DNA from: Telmatactis stephensoni | Taxonomy: Eukaryota > Cnidaria > Anthozoa > Actiniaria > Isophelliidae | NCBI GenBank assembly: GCA_029948255.1 | Contig: JALIZF010001674.1 | Coordinates: 62,001-126,000 of the forward strand | Direction: 5' to 3' | Length of the DNA stretch: 64,000 nucleotides | In this document: one piece after another, positions 33,879-64,000 of the stretch | Position numbering within the stretch: position 1 is the first letter of the stretch | Layout: each line of letters opens with the position of its first letter | Position numbers and translations under genes: made by a program | Notes under the pieces: model-generated | The model's database searches: none | Seen by the model: the letters and a program-made list of their open reading frames with translations, nothing else | What the model was told of the DNA's origin: nothing

Positions 33879-34050
33879 GTGGCTTAGTGGTTAGGGAAAG
33901 GGATAAGAGGTTCGGAGACCCTGGCATCAGGGAGGGGGGAGAAGAGCGGAGGGGAAAGGAAAGAGGGGAAAAGGACGCTCCCTTCCCCCCCCCCCCCCCT
34001 CCTTCCTGACGCACTGGGTCTCCGAGGCCGCGGCGTTCGAGTCTCGGGTT
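33879..34050 (+). repeat. tRNA-like SINE or tRNA pseudogene with low-complexity insert
   Basis: TGGCTTAGTGGTTAG near 33882 resembles a pol III A box, and GCGTTCGAGTCTCGGG near 34032 a B box. They are about 150 bases apart because a purine-rich block and a run of 15 C separate them. It is not a functional tRNA. It is likely a tRNA-derived SINE head with an expanded insert. Confidence 0.5.
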
Positions 34051-34574
34051 TATGAAAACATTTGGAATACTTTTCAATGCATTAAAAGATAAAGTTAGAC
34101 AAATTATTAATTTTTAAGGGCTAATACCAAAGTAAGCGTTACACAGAATAGGCAAAGTCAACTACTGCTAATTAAGAAGCAATTAATTGCAATATTGTCC
34201 AGTATCAAATTTGTTCAAGTCTACACTGGAACAGATTCCCAGTTACTGTTTGGGAGGAGTTTCCAGGGTTTCAAGTATTATAACGGAGTCAAGGCTAACT
34301 CGTGAATAATTAATGAGGATTTGAAACTTGCCCGATAGCCTCGACCCGAAACCTTCGTTCACAGTATCAATGGAGTTTATCTTCGATAGGAGCTATTGTA
34401 GCACGCTGAGGGAACATGGGGGTGATAAAAGAGGAAGAGAAAGATGCTAGTACTAAGCAGGCTATTATCCTTTGTTTGGCTAGTGACTTTAAGACACACT
34501 GACCGCGATATCACTATATTGCTGGTATTGACGCGTAGACCTTTGTAATTGTATACCCATTCGATTTTCCACGG

Positions 34575-34862
34575 TGTATACACCTATTTCAAAAAAGGTT
34601 GTCGTACGAAAGGTCTCAAGCCTACGCGACTAGACCGAAAAGGAGTATGGGTAGTTGCCAAATATCACTCTCTTTTTCGTATTGGTCTTGATTTTAGCAT
34701 CAGCAAATGAAGCTCTTTGATGTATTAGGCCATGGCAAGCTGAAATTGAATTATAGTGTAAATATTTGTGTGGTTTTATAGCTTTAGTAATGTTTACCCA
34801 TGATTCCTTTCGGGTGAGTCGCGTAGGCTTTTGCCGACAACGTTTATTGAAATAGGTGTATA
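34575..34862. mobile_element. MITE, TTCAAAAAAGGTTG family, copy 2
   Basis: The ends TATACACCTATTTCAA... and its complement at 34862 enclose AGCCTACGCGACT / AGTCGCGTAGGCT and CCGAAA-GGA motifs near both ends. The arms are about 65 bases and imperfect. It shares its end core with the copy at 33521. Confidence 0.75.
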
Positions 34863-34979
34863 TTTTGTAGTCCCTCCTTGTATTTTGTTTCGCGGCGGAC
34901 GAGAACAAAAGAAACATTTGGATACTATTAAAATGAATAATTGACATCGTGAACCATTTTATCTTTCGATCACTCACCG

Positions 34980-35640
34980 CACATCTAAAGCAAATCGTAT
35001 GTCAATTATATAGCGCGTCGCATGTCGATTGTCGCATAGTCGATGGTGTCGTATGTCGATCGTGCTGCACGTCGTCAACCGTGTCACGTGTCGAACATAT
35101 CGTATGTCGTCGATCGTAAAGAACACAAACAAATCAGGCTTTCGAGCTGACAAAATTTTATTGTTCAATTTTCTTGATTGTAAATTATTTACTTAGAAAT
35201 GATTTGATAAGTATTTAAGAATGCATAGCATTGCCTTGTGCCACATTGAAAAATTACTATTTTTTGCTTTGTTGAAAATTACGATGTTACTTACAGTCAG
35301 GACAATTCAAAAATTGGTTTGCACTACCTAGAGTGGTCTGCTAAATGTTTACTTAATCCGTAGAGAGACAACTTACAAACGTATAATCCTACCAGTTCAC
35401 TTTTTGCACGACTCCCGATTCAGCTTTTGTCGCGTTCGACTAGACGCGATTTTTTATCGCATCAGATTTGTTGAGTGCGAATTTTGTTGCACTCGATTTG
35501 TCGGGCACAATTTTTGTCACTCAGATCACTGACTACTATGTATGGCCTTTCAATTATTAAACTCGATTTCTATTGAATTAATCGAACATTTTTTCTGTCG
35601 TAGTCGAGTGGATGTATGTGACTTAAGTCGTAACCAATTT
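34980..35640 (+). repeat. Degenerate GTCG-rich repeat region
   Basis: Short units such as CGTATGTCGAT and GTCGCATGTCGAT recur at 34990-35120, and TTTGTCGC/ACTCGATTTGTCG units at 35420-35650. CG is frequent, unlike the surroundings. Open frames on both strands at 35542-35835 follow from the repeats, and no domain is seen. Confidence 0.5.
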
Positions 35641-35934
35641 GTCGCATGCGACTGCCAATTTCGGCGTAATTCATTTGGAAAACCTGTTATGTTGGTTGGA
35701 TTAAAACCGTGCGACTTTACAAAGATTGTTGTTGATTCTGATTCTGTGCGAGAAAAGTTGGACGAGATCGAAAGACGACAGTTGGTTTGTCTAGCTGGCC
35801 TTGCCATAAATCTCTTCATAAAATTGTTCAATTAAACAGTTAATTACAGAAGTCCATAATTCTAAAATCCTAACAATTCCATCAAATATCATTTTGCAAA
35901 ATCAATTCTGGGGGAGGCTACGAGCAGAAGTTTG

Positions 35935-55492
<19,558 letters not shown>

Positions 55493-55728
55493 GATGTGCC
55501 CTCACGACCATAAGTCGATGTCTCCTTAAAACAACCAGTATTTAATGGCCTAAAATCTGAATTCTTGTTGCTCCAAAATCACCAATGATATCTTTAAAGA
55601 CTGTAACACATAATTTTTATAATTCTTAGGATTTTGTGGAGATTTCATGGACTAAATGACGTTGAACAAGTCGTTAAACAAACTCTGGACATGGCTTGAA
55701 GCAAGCTCGGTGAAATTCCTTGATGTAG

Positions 55729-55755
55729 TGACGTCACGTGAATAAGGCTCAGTCC
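55729..55755. promoter_or_regulatory. CRE-like palindrome plus GGCTCAGTCC upstream of SLK
   Basis: TGACGTCA overlaps an E-box CACGTG and is followed 9 bases later by GGCTCAGTCC. It lies about 240 bases upstream of the SLK start codon. The same two blocks occur near ARMH3 at 59173-59193. The regulatory role is inferred from position and motif only. Confidence 0.4.
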
Positions 55756-56504
55756 CCTCTCCTTCCGGCTCATATACTTTGTGTTGTTGCTTGTGTATTT
55801 CATTAGGACAGTCACGAAATCTTTCAAAAAAGTAACAATTTACCAAGAAATCTGGCTTTGAGAATAGTTTTTATTAAAAATTCTGTTTTTTGAAAATATT
55901 TCTAATAGTCTAAAGAGAAATGTACATATTTGTTTCTAAATTTAATCCGCTTCACTGGTTAATGAAGTATTCCCTATCCATCACGCAACACAAATAATTT
56001 GCAATCATTGCCAGTAAATATTAAGAATCCTAGACCAACTGATCCTTTAATTCTCAACTTTTTTCAGAATTGAAGCATAAAAATATTAAAGAAGCAAATT
56101 CAGTGAATGAAATCAGAATCGAAACCACTGGCCGATCAGCTCAGTTTCGTGTGACTGTTTTCCCGTGACAGAGGTGGAGGCGTGACATTCCAACAAAAAA
56201 ATCAATGTTCAAAAGTCACGGTACTAATTGTTTTCCATTAAGACATCTATTAATGTTTTAACTATAATTAGCCACAATAAAAAGTAGTACACAACTGTTG
56301 TTTCACCAGATACTCTCACAGTTTAGGCACATACGAATGCTACCCGGCCCAATGCTGTAGTCAGTAAGTCTGACATCCGACTCTTCATCACAATCAAAGT
56401 TTTTTAAGTAGGCAAGCAAATGTTTCAGCTTGACAAATAAATGAATAAACAAAAAAACAACAACAAATAAATGAATGAATGAATGCATTGGATGAATGAA
56501 TGAA

Positions 56505-56684
56505 TAGACCCAATCGGCTATTGTAAGCGCGTTGCTATGTACGTTTCCACCCAATTCAAAACCTCTGGGAATATAATTATTTGCCTTTTATCTCGTGGAA
56601 ATTTTTCGAACAGAAGTTCATATTCCCAGAGGTTTTGAATTGGGTAAAAACGTACATAGGAACGCGTTAGCCGATTAGGTCTAT
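56505..56684. repeat. Foldback repeat in the SLK-ARMH3 gap
   Basis: The outer arms TAGACCCAATCGGCTA / TAGCCGATTAGGTCTA and inner CCCAATTCAAAACCTCTGGG / its complement are separated by about 45 bases. It is flanked by GAATGAAT repeats on the left and ATGGATGG repeats on the right. Confidence 0.85.
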
Positions 56685-57398
56685 GGATGGATGGATGGAT
56701 GAATGGATGAATGATGAATAATGAATGAACGAATGAAAAAGAAATAGAAAATGAATAAATACAAAACTTAATAGATCCAGACACCACAGTGGCTTTTAAA
56801 TGCTGCTATATGAGGGTCTCAATGGGGTACACCGCGATTAGCCGTAGAACGGACACTCTAGATCTAACGTAGAACTTTTAGCCGTAAGGCATAACGTAGG
56901 GCAGAATGTTATTGTTTCATAGTAAGTCGAAAAACTTTTTTCATGCAACAATCTATTTTGAATGTACTGACAACATTTGTCGAAACTTTCATGCATGAGT
57001 CTGGGGCTGGGGGCTGGGTACGATAAACTCACGCAGCCAAGTTAATTCCTAGGCTTTAAATCTGATATTCATCAATGAAAATTAATGTTTAATGTTTAAC
57101 CTTCTAAAAGCAATCAAAGTTAATCATTAAGCTTTCTGTTAACCATCGAGAAGAAATTTACCGTCAAAGTAAAAAAGCCGAAATACTAACCATCAACCGT
57201 AGTGGCCACCGCCCCTGATTGGAAACCTCATTGCGGACCATGCCGCAGAGAAATTTTTTTCGTGAAATACTGAGATTCACGCTCGTCAACTAAACAGGCC
57301 ATCCTCACTAATCTAATAAGTGGTATTTATTATCATATTTAAACTGAAAGTGAGGATGGCCTCAGTATTTCAAAAAAATCCCTTTTGCGCCCCTTTAA

Positions 57399-58933
57399 GG
57401 ACGTTCGCGGGCATTGTTCACGCGCACTTTTACTGCGCACGCTAGCGCGCGCTACCTCAACTAAATCCAAGATGGCGGCCGAAAAGAATTTTTTTCGGTA
57501 ATGACTTTTTCGATTTTTTTAAAATGGAAATTATTTGAAAAAAGAAAAAAAATTAAAAAAAGGAATTTTACCGAGGAAAAAAAATCGTTCAGGTTGAAAA
57601 ACTGCAGAAAAAAGGATGGAAAAGATTCTACTGGACCCAGTCTCCTCTCGGTATTCAAGATGGCAGCCAAATTTGCAAACTTTGCGGCTCTTACGGCTCA
57701 ATATCTCGGAAACGAATACGGTGACCCCCACTTTTTATTTCAGTGTTTGACAAAGAATTACATAGGCTGTTAATATTCTAAATTTGAGAAAAATATTATG
57801 GTAAAATCATAATAAAAACACGGATTTCCGTTACAACTTTGAGCGAAGTCGCAGCAAAAGCGTCGCTCATGACTGCCAATTCGAATTAAAAACAACAGCT
57901 ATTTGTTAAGTATTTACAAATATTTTCACATAATATTATTCCATGGATTATTGAGTGGTCGTGTAAATAAACATTGAGCAATCCATTTAGTTTTTCTGCA
58001 AAAAATGACTTCTATGCTCGACTCGTATAGATTGGCGCGCAAGCGATCTTCTACGAGAAATAGACAAGGCGCAAAACTGAAAAAGTCGATCGCAAAAAGT
58101 GCAGAAGGCATTTTAGAGTAGAGGCTGGTAACATAACTATTCTAAACCAATTTTTCATGCTGAATCCGAATATGACTGTTACCAAGACGTATTCTGCAAT
58201 CTTAAACGTGTAAATGACGTATTTTGTGAATTGCTACCCCGGGATTGCTACAGTCATTTAATACTAACGGCTTTTTCATGTAATTGCAAAAGTTCCCAAA
58301 CTTTAAAACAATTACCATGGCTTGAAATAGCACATCAAAATCAGTAAAACTGTGAAGTTTGAAGGATATCAGTTGAAAAATCAAGGAGATACGAATTTTC
58401 AAAAATCGAAATTTTGAACGAAAACACTTACAGTTATGCAAGAGATACAAACAAATTTCGATTTTTGAAAATTCGTATCTCCTTGATTTTTCAACTGATA
58501 TCCTTCAAACTTCACAGTTTTACTGATTTTGTTGTGCTCTTTCCAGCTATGGTAATTGTTTTTAAGTTTGGGAACTTTTGGATTTAAATGAAAAGCCGTT
58601 AGTATGAAATGACTGTAGCAATTCACAAAATACGTCATTTACACGTATAAGATTGCAGAATACGTCTTGGTAACAGTCATATTCGCATTCAGCATGAAAA
58701 ATTGGTTTAGAATAGTTATGTTACCAGCCTCTACCCCAAAATGCCTCCAGGTATCTGATTTATCGAAAATGCGCCTTGTCTGAAAAGTGGGTGCACTTTG
58801 ATGTCACCTCACTCCTCAACGAGCACGGTGACCCCCATTTTTTATTTGCTCTTTCAATTTCTATGATGACATTATCTCACCATGCGAAGTATGAAGGAAA
58901 AAACATGGTAAACTTTTTTTCCCGCGAACGTCC
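57399..58933 (-). mobile_element. TTAA-flanked repeat, copy B, carrying a nested insertion
   Basis: The ends GGACGTTCGCGGG and CCCGCGAACGTCC are bounded by TTAA (57395-57398 and 58934-58937). It is the inverse orientation of copy A at 20984-21739. Without the nested unit at 58063-58781 it is about 816 bases, near the 756 of copy A. The stretch KDGKDSTGPSLLSVFKMAA recurs at about 57615-57672. Confidence 0.85.
58063..58781. mobile_element. 719-bp palindromic element nested in copy B
   Basis: The termini are AGACAAGGCGC and GCGCCTTGTCT. Inside, two arms of about 300 bases are near-perfect complements (for example GGTAACATAACTATTCTAAA at 58127 and its complement near 58722), meeting around 58435. 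Comparison with copy A shows the insertion point within GAGAAAGTGGG, with GAAA on both sides. The open frames are arm artefacts. Confidence 0.85.
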
Positions 58934-59172
58934 TTAAGTCTCTGTAAGTACAGAAGGTACCAGTAAAGATAACAGACTGAAGGTAAAAGAGATCCTATCG
59001 TAGCCGCCTGCGCAGATATTGGTGGTTTGGTGCCACGCAAGCTAATCCTGATCCAATCCTGATAAAATCGATGATAAAAGGTCCAACCATTTATGCTCTC
59101 TTGGTCCAACTTGCCGTCCAACTTTGAACTGGTCGAAATTCCACAGGAAGCCCAAATAAATTCTTTGTGCCC

Positions 59173-59193
59173 TGACGTCACTGGGGCTCAGTC
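59173..59193. promoter_or_regulatory. CRE-like palindrome plus GGCTCAGTCC upstream of ARMH3
   Basis: TGACGTCAC, then GGGCTCAGTCC, about 245 bases before the first in-frame ATG of ARMH3. The same pair, in the same + orientation, lies upstream of SLK. Function is inferred. Confidence 0.4.
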
Positions 59194-59435
59194 CTCTCGC
59201 TGCACGTGAACTTTTCTAAAAACCACCTTGCTTGAAGAGGAAAATTTTGTAGAAATTTCAAAGTTGCTCAAGTTTATTTACAAAAATACTTTAACTACTG
59301 CTAAAGGAAAAGCTATTATTTATAAAGAATGCACTTGTAGTTGTAAAGCTGTTCAAATGAGCAGAAAAGACGACGATCAGACAAGCAGTATTTGGCCAAA
59401 AGTGTCGAGGTTCAACTAAAGCTGCTTTCATTGTT

Positions 59436-62400
59436 ATGGTCCAAAATATGAATCCTTCGTCTTCTCCAGCTACTTCTCCAACTACGCCAACATCTCCTAA
59501 ATCACCTACATCGAAGAAACTATTGAAGGAGAAAATTTCTGGGATTTATGATGCGTTCCTTGAGGTAACATTTAACTGTATTTTTCTTGTAAAAATTTTG
59601 TACTTGTGCTAGATTTCAACATAAAATTCACTTCATGTTTCGCTCGTTCTAATATTTTCAAGATTTTATGCAGTATTCTAACTCTGAAAAGCAGGGATAT
59701 TTTTCATGTATAGATGTTTGTTTTGGATGTTTGTCAGGGAGGTGATCCATCGTTTGGAAACCCTAATTTCTGGCATGAACTCTTCTTACTGAAGGTCAGT
59801 ACCAGTGGTGTTGGAAGTTAATTATAGCTACAAGTTTTCAGTGAATAAAGATAAGCTGGTAGAATGATTAACTGAATTAAAATATAAATAAATCACGAAA
59901 TATTTGATTAAAGACACGAAACTGCAGATCTGTGGACAAACAAGTGAAGAAAGAAATTAATATTGAAATAATTAAATGAATGGATTATAAGGAGTGAATG
60001 AATAAATGAATCATTGAATGACGAAGTACTCTACCTAGTTCCATTTGCACAACATTTAGATCATCTAAAGCCCAATTTACATGGCAACATGCAGTTTTAT
60101 GGCCTGGCACCGTTAATTATTATCATGTGAACAGAAAATAAATTGTTTGCCTGATAGGGGTGCCTACCCAAAATAATCAGTCTGTGTGCCAAGATTTAGG
60201 GGTGCCCTGCCGTTAAAAGGTTGTTGTGTTTATATGAAGGAAATTAGTGAGTGAACTACAGTCTTTGACAAAACATGATTTCATGTCATTGCTGGAAGAA
60301 TTCAAGGTTTTCAAATAATTTGTCATGCAATCCCCCTCTCCCCCCTCTCAATGTTGAAGCCGAATGGTGGCTGTTCAGTTTGCAAGTACATTCACAACCA
60401 TTACAACATTGTATGGGTAGGGGGAGGGATGAAAGGTATCCTGAGCAACAAAAAAGAGAAGAAAATAATAATAATAATAATATCTAGTTTATTCAAACCC
60501 ATTGCAGTGTAACGGCTGAATTACAGGTTGATGCGCCTAAATTATAACACATAGGACTAATAATTGTACAATGTACAATTGACTAATGACTAATGACTAA
60601 TGTACAGATATTTCGGTGAAAACTATTATTATCACTTGCGTGATAATACGACTGTAAATGCAAATGCATATAGATATCAAGTATAAATAGACATTGCTGG
60701 ATTAATCTAGGCAAAAAGGTTGATATTTAACAGTTACAAAGTTTTTAAAGCGTTCAGTTTTAACTAATGCAGGACATTCAGTTCTGCCAGAGCGTAACGA
60801 CATTGAAGAAGTGCTTTGAACCACTCTAAAATGCCAAAATTAGCCCTAACAGTTACATGTATGTCCGAGATTGTAGTTTGGGCTGCATTGGTGTATAAAA
60901 TACAGCAAGGGATGAAAGGAAACTTGCAACACCATAAAAAAGGAGATGTTTTGAGCCTTAACCCTTGGTTGGAGTAAAAAGCTTTAAAAAGGTTTTACTC
61001 TAACAAATTATACTTAGGACTAAGGCTCAAAGTGTCAGTAAGTTATATACCTTTTTATGATGTTACAAGTTCCATTTCCTTGTGTAAATAAGGCTTAAGT
61101 ACTATGACAAAGATTTTGCTACCAGCATTAGATGAATTAATCCCAGGGGGCTCGTTGTAAAAGCATCAGGTTTGCTTCAATGTCAGAAATTTTCAAAAAT
61201 ACCCCTAAAAGATACCGGAAGTCTTTTTAGAAGGGTGTGGCTGGACAATTTTTAACCCATAAGAGATACACATGTACCACACAAAAAATACATAAAGTGT
61301 TTTTAAAAATGTTTCTCTGAGTATTTATTCTGAGTATAATATTAAAGCTCCTAATAATAGTATACTCCTTATGCGCAATTATAAAATACGAAAAGTGATA
61401 GGCTCTTATGATACCCTAAAAGATACCAGGAAATGCTAAAACTCTAAACTTCTATTTTAAATAACACCCTAACAGATACCGAATTGCTGGTTTTTACCCC
61501 TAAGAGATACAACGAGCATACCCGTTCCTTTTACAGTGGAGTTCCCCCCCCCCCCCCTGGGGAATTTACAGTGTGATTATATATAGACGTGTCAAAATTA
61601 ACACCATATTAAATTAATATTAAATTAACAGTGCTTGAGCTTTATGTTATGAGTGCTATTTTGATACACCATATTGGTCATTAAATTAGGCCAATTTAGA
61701 TATTTTATAGATATTTAACCTCTCCATATAATTAAATGATGCTGTACTTAGTCTAAGACATGCCTTATTGAGAAACAGCAGTGTGAACATTTCCTTTTTA
61801 AAGCTTGAACAAGACTCGTCTCTGACTAAAAGTGCCCATATAATTTATATTGAGAGATTTACATGTACGCCTTATATAAGGCATGTCTTAGTCTCATAGA
61901 GCTACTGTATCATATATATCATATATATCATATACTGTAAGTGGTCCTAGCCTATTGGGACACATGGCAATAGCCTGGAACTAGTTATTGTGATATTAAT
62001 GGTTATCTTACAATCATTATATTATAATTAGAATAAATCATGAAATTGATAATGACATTTCAATTAGGTAAATGCCACATATCTAGAAGAAAGAGTTGAT
62101 CAAATGAGCTTAGAGGAACTTATCTCTGTCAAGGTAATCAGATAATCAGGTAACCCACTACCAACTGAGCTATTAGCCCTAATTGGGAGCAGTGGTGAAA
62201 TGCAACTCAGGTTCATGTTCTAGGATTCGAAATTGCGATCATGTAGAATTACCAATTATAATGAAAGATGAGGAACTAGAACATCAGGTGGTAGAATTCC
62301 AAAGGTCTTCAAAACCTCTTTTAAATTGTAGAATCTAGATTTGGTTATCAATATCACTTACATGGTGCGAATTTATTTTTGTACAGTGAATAAACGTCTT

Positions 62401-64000
62401 CACTGAGTTTTGGTGCTTATTGTCCGTCTATACATGTACTTGACTTGAACCACGGAAAACGGCCCATATAAAATGTACAATGTTTAAATTCTACAGGAAA
62501 ACATCAACCAGTTGTTTGCTCAATGTTGTATTGCACTCCATGGTGGACATCAGATTAAGGTTGTGAATGCATTACAGGTACTAGATGTAACACAGCAGCT
62601 ATTTCTTGTTATGAATTTCTCCAGATGTCATAATTTCTAAACGAATCTGATAGCTGATATTGATGTCTAGTGACTCTAGACAAATTGGCTTCAATTTGAG
62701 GCTACATGTATATTAGGGCCAAAAGTTATACAAAATGTACAGAAACTTGCCCAATAGCTTCAACCAGAAGCCTTTCTTCAAAGTCATAATGTCAATCAAA
62801 GTTAATCTCAATATGAGTAGCCTGCGTGCAGCTGTTTATTTACCCGTAATAAATGATGTTTATTTCGGGTAAATAAACGGCTGCACGCAGGCTAAATATG
62901 AGCTGTTAGTTATTTGTAAAATTTGCTGTTCAACATTTGTTTGTTTTAATTATAATACAGTGAAACCCAGCCTTGCAGACGTGTACCCTGTTAATATATA
63001 CAGACACCCAGTTATTGCAGACATGAACTTTTGTCCTAGCCAAAAAATACCTATAAAATTATCCATTTGATGCTGACACCAAGCTAATACAGAGGGCAGG
63101 AGGCAGCATGGTCGAGTGGTCAGAGTGTCAGTCTCAAAATCCAGTGACCCTGAGTTAGAGTCCCGCTCTGGCCACTAGCTGAGACTGTATTTGTTCCAGG
63201 TTTGCCATGTTCAAATTCAGTTTCTTGACCATGGTTTGCCTCCTGTTCAATGGTTTGCCTCCTTGCCAGTTGGGTTTCTTAAACACTTTATGTTTCATTT
63301 ACATTATTTAGTTGTGATTATTTCAGTGGTCAGAAGTGCCTGGAAACTAGCAGGATAGCTAAGCACTCTTCCACTATAAACAAAGCATTTATATTTTACA
63401 TTTATTTTACATTTTACTTTGTCTCATCCCCATGATGTCTGTATTAATTGGGTTTCACTGTATTTAATATAATTATTATTGTGGTGATTTACATATACTA
63501 TCATGTACAGTGATTCTAAGGTTTTTGTTCAATTTTTCTGTTAAATGTGATCTTTTGTACAGACATTATGTGCTTTAGTGCAAGCAATGTTCAGAAAGAA
63601 GTTTGGTGATCATGGCTTTGATGCTATTAACATTTTAATTGGATTTGATGCTGCAGAGGCACAGATGCAGGTACATGTACTTGAACATTTGTTTTTATTG
63701 CCTATGGGTAATTTATAATCGAGTTTGAGGTGCTATAAAAAGATATGTATGATGGCTGGTAAGTCACAATTAGCAGCTATTTGATGGCCTTAATAATAAT
63801 TGATTAACTGTGATTTATTCGACATCAAAATGCCTGTTTAACTTGAACACTGTCTGAATGGTTGTTTAATGTGTAGTTTCACAAAATATCCATGCCCCCA
63901 CCATGGAGGGAATTTGTGATTAGACCCCCCTATCTTCTGAAACTAACTTGTTCTTCCATACAAACTCTGTAATTTTGTTCTTTCTCTGACCCCCTCCCCT
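59436..64000 (+). CDS. ARMH3: ARMH3 (C10orf76/UPF0668), first five coding exons, continues beyond window
   Basis: Relatives of this armadillo-like helical protein act at the Golgi and bind GBF1 and PI4KB. Exons: 59436-59564, 59738-59794, 62068-62133, 62497-62577 and 63563-63670. All introns are GT-AG and phase 0, giving 147 residues so far. The N-terminus is Ser/Thr/Pro-rich (SSSPATSPTTPTSP) and is followed by SKKLLKEKISGIYDAFLE. Family-typical blocks are FWHELFLLKV, YLEERVDQMS, INQLFAQCCIALHGG, VVNALQTLCALVQ and GFDAINILIGFDAAEAQMQ. The first ATG in frame is at 59436, with TGA upstream at 59358; an ATG at 59448 is an alternative. The last donor seen is at 63671, and the rest of the gene is outside the window. 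Confidence 0.9.
60464..60482 (+). repeat. AAT microsatellite
   Basis: A short (ATA)n run in ARMH3 intron 2. Confidence 0.8.
60915..61080. repeat. Foldback repeat in ARMH3 intron 2
   Basis: GGAAACTTGCAACACCATAA pairs with TTATGATGTTACAAGTTCC, and GAGCCTTAA with TTAG-ACTAAGGCTC-type sequence, around AAAGCTTT. Confidence 0.7.
61142..61561. mobile_element. CCCAGGGGG-ended MITE in ARMH3 intron 2
   Basis: The ends are CCCAGGGGG and CCCCC(n)TGGG, and the inner CTCGTTGTA is matched by TACAACGAG. The flanks GAATTAAT and GAATTTAC agree at 6 of 8 positions, consistent with a worn 8-base duplication. CCCTAAAAGATACC recurs about five times inside. It is 420 bases, close to the 418 of the poly-G MITE at 52572. 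Confidence 0.75.
61753..61891. repeat. Small MITE with CTAAGACATGCCTTA ends
   Basis: CTAAGACATGCCTTA and TAAGGCATGTCTTAG are exact complements 109 bases apart. Confidence 0.75.
62818..62895. repeat. Near-perfect hairpin
   Basis: AGCCTGCGTGCAGC-GTTTATTTACCCG pairs with its complement ending GCTGCACGCAGGCT, with about 36-base arms and a 4-base centre. It lies in ARMH3 intron 4. Confidence 0.85.
62958..63460. mobile_element. Tc1/mariner-Tigger-like MITE with nested SINE
   Basis: The ends CAGTGAAACCCAG and TTGGGTTTCACTG are flanked by TA on both sides (62956-62957 and 63461-63462). CAGTGAAAC ends with TA duplication are typical of pogo/Tigger-type elements. Inner TGCAGAC/GTCTGTA motifs support the pairing. 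A tRNA-derived SINE sits inside at about 63100-63300. It is 503 bases overall. Confidence 0.7.
63100..63300 (+). repeat. tRNA-derived SINE, second family
   Basis: A box GCATGGTCGAGTGGTCAGAG and B box GAGTTAGAGTCCC are followed by a GCTCTGGCCACTAGCTGAGA body. It differs from the family at 40410, 46318 and 51735. Confidence 0.65.

Larger units (their letters stand above)
55493..57398. other. SLK-side intergenic region
   Basis: This is the upstream region of SLK. A CRE-like TGACGTCACGTG lies at 55729-55740 and GGCTCAGTCC at 55746-55755. Further on, a foldback (56505-56684) and a second small palindrome around 57265-57373 (GGCCATCCTCACT / AGTGAGGATGGCC) are seen. No coding exon was recognised. 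Confidence 0.5.

Noticed and set aside
58202..58638. Two - strand frames of about 80 residues
   Set aside because: They are the two arms of a 300-base-arm palindrome read in one direction, with no independent coding evidence.

Overview
The window is animal DNA: AT-rich, with spliced GT-AG genes and a dense load of DNA transposons, foldback (MITE-like) repeats, tRNA-derived SINEs and LINE/Penelope remnants. The types of PIF/Harbinger, YqaJ-SWIM, Penelope GIY-YIG and hAT sequence here, and a full-length invertebrate SLK/STK10 kinase, suggest a cnidarian, most likely an anthozoan such as a stony coral. That assignment is inference from the gene and repeat types, not from a search.

Layout. Bases 1-35,900 are a transposon graveyard and nursery with no certain host gene. 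In order they hold: a foldback repeat; a Penelope-like retroelement remnant (about 640-1,860); a THAP-domain remnant (4,084); a piggyBac-like 5' end (5,164); PIF/Harbinger element 1 (about 5,500-9,870), with a Myb/SANT-like gene on + and a four-exon HARBI1-type transposase on -; a broken DDE_4 transposase (9,876-11,094); a YqaJ/SWIM gene on - (12,150-18,262) split by PIF/Harbinger element 2 (12,882-16,632), whose transposase and Myb-like genes both look intact; a MADF-domain relic; two LINE ORF2 3' ends; two hAT derivatives; and many MITEs and minisatellites.

Bases 35,935-55,492 carry a complete SLK/STK10-type STE20 kinase on the - strand. I could trace 23 exons, all in frame, encoding 1,192 residues: an N-terminal kinase domain, an acidic low-complexity middle and a C-terminal coiled coil. 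Its introns hold SINEs, hairpins, microsatellites and an 8-bp-TSD poly-G-ended MITE.

From 59,436 to the window end the + strand carries the first five coding exons of ARMH3 (C10orf76/UPF0668). SLK and ARMH3 are head-to-head, about 3.9 kb apart. The space between is largely filled by a TTAA-flanked repeat that itself contains a 719-bp palindromic insertion. Both 5' regions carry a CRE-like TGACGTCAC followed by GGCTCAGTCC.

Main points of interest: (1) a nearly pristine two-gene Harbinger element inside a YqaJ gene, whose removal restores the reading frame; (2) a second Harbinger element with a fully spliceable transposase and a Myb partner broken by one stop; (3) SLK-ARMH3 adjacency; (4) a series of MITEs whose target-site duplications can be read directly.
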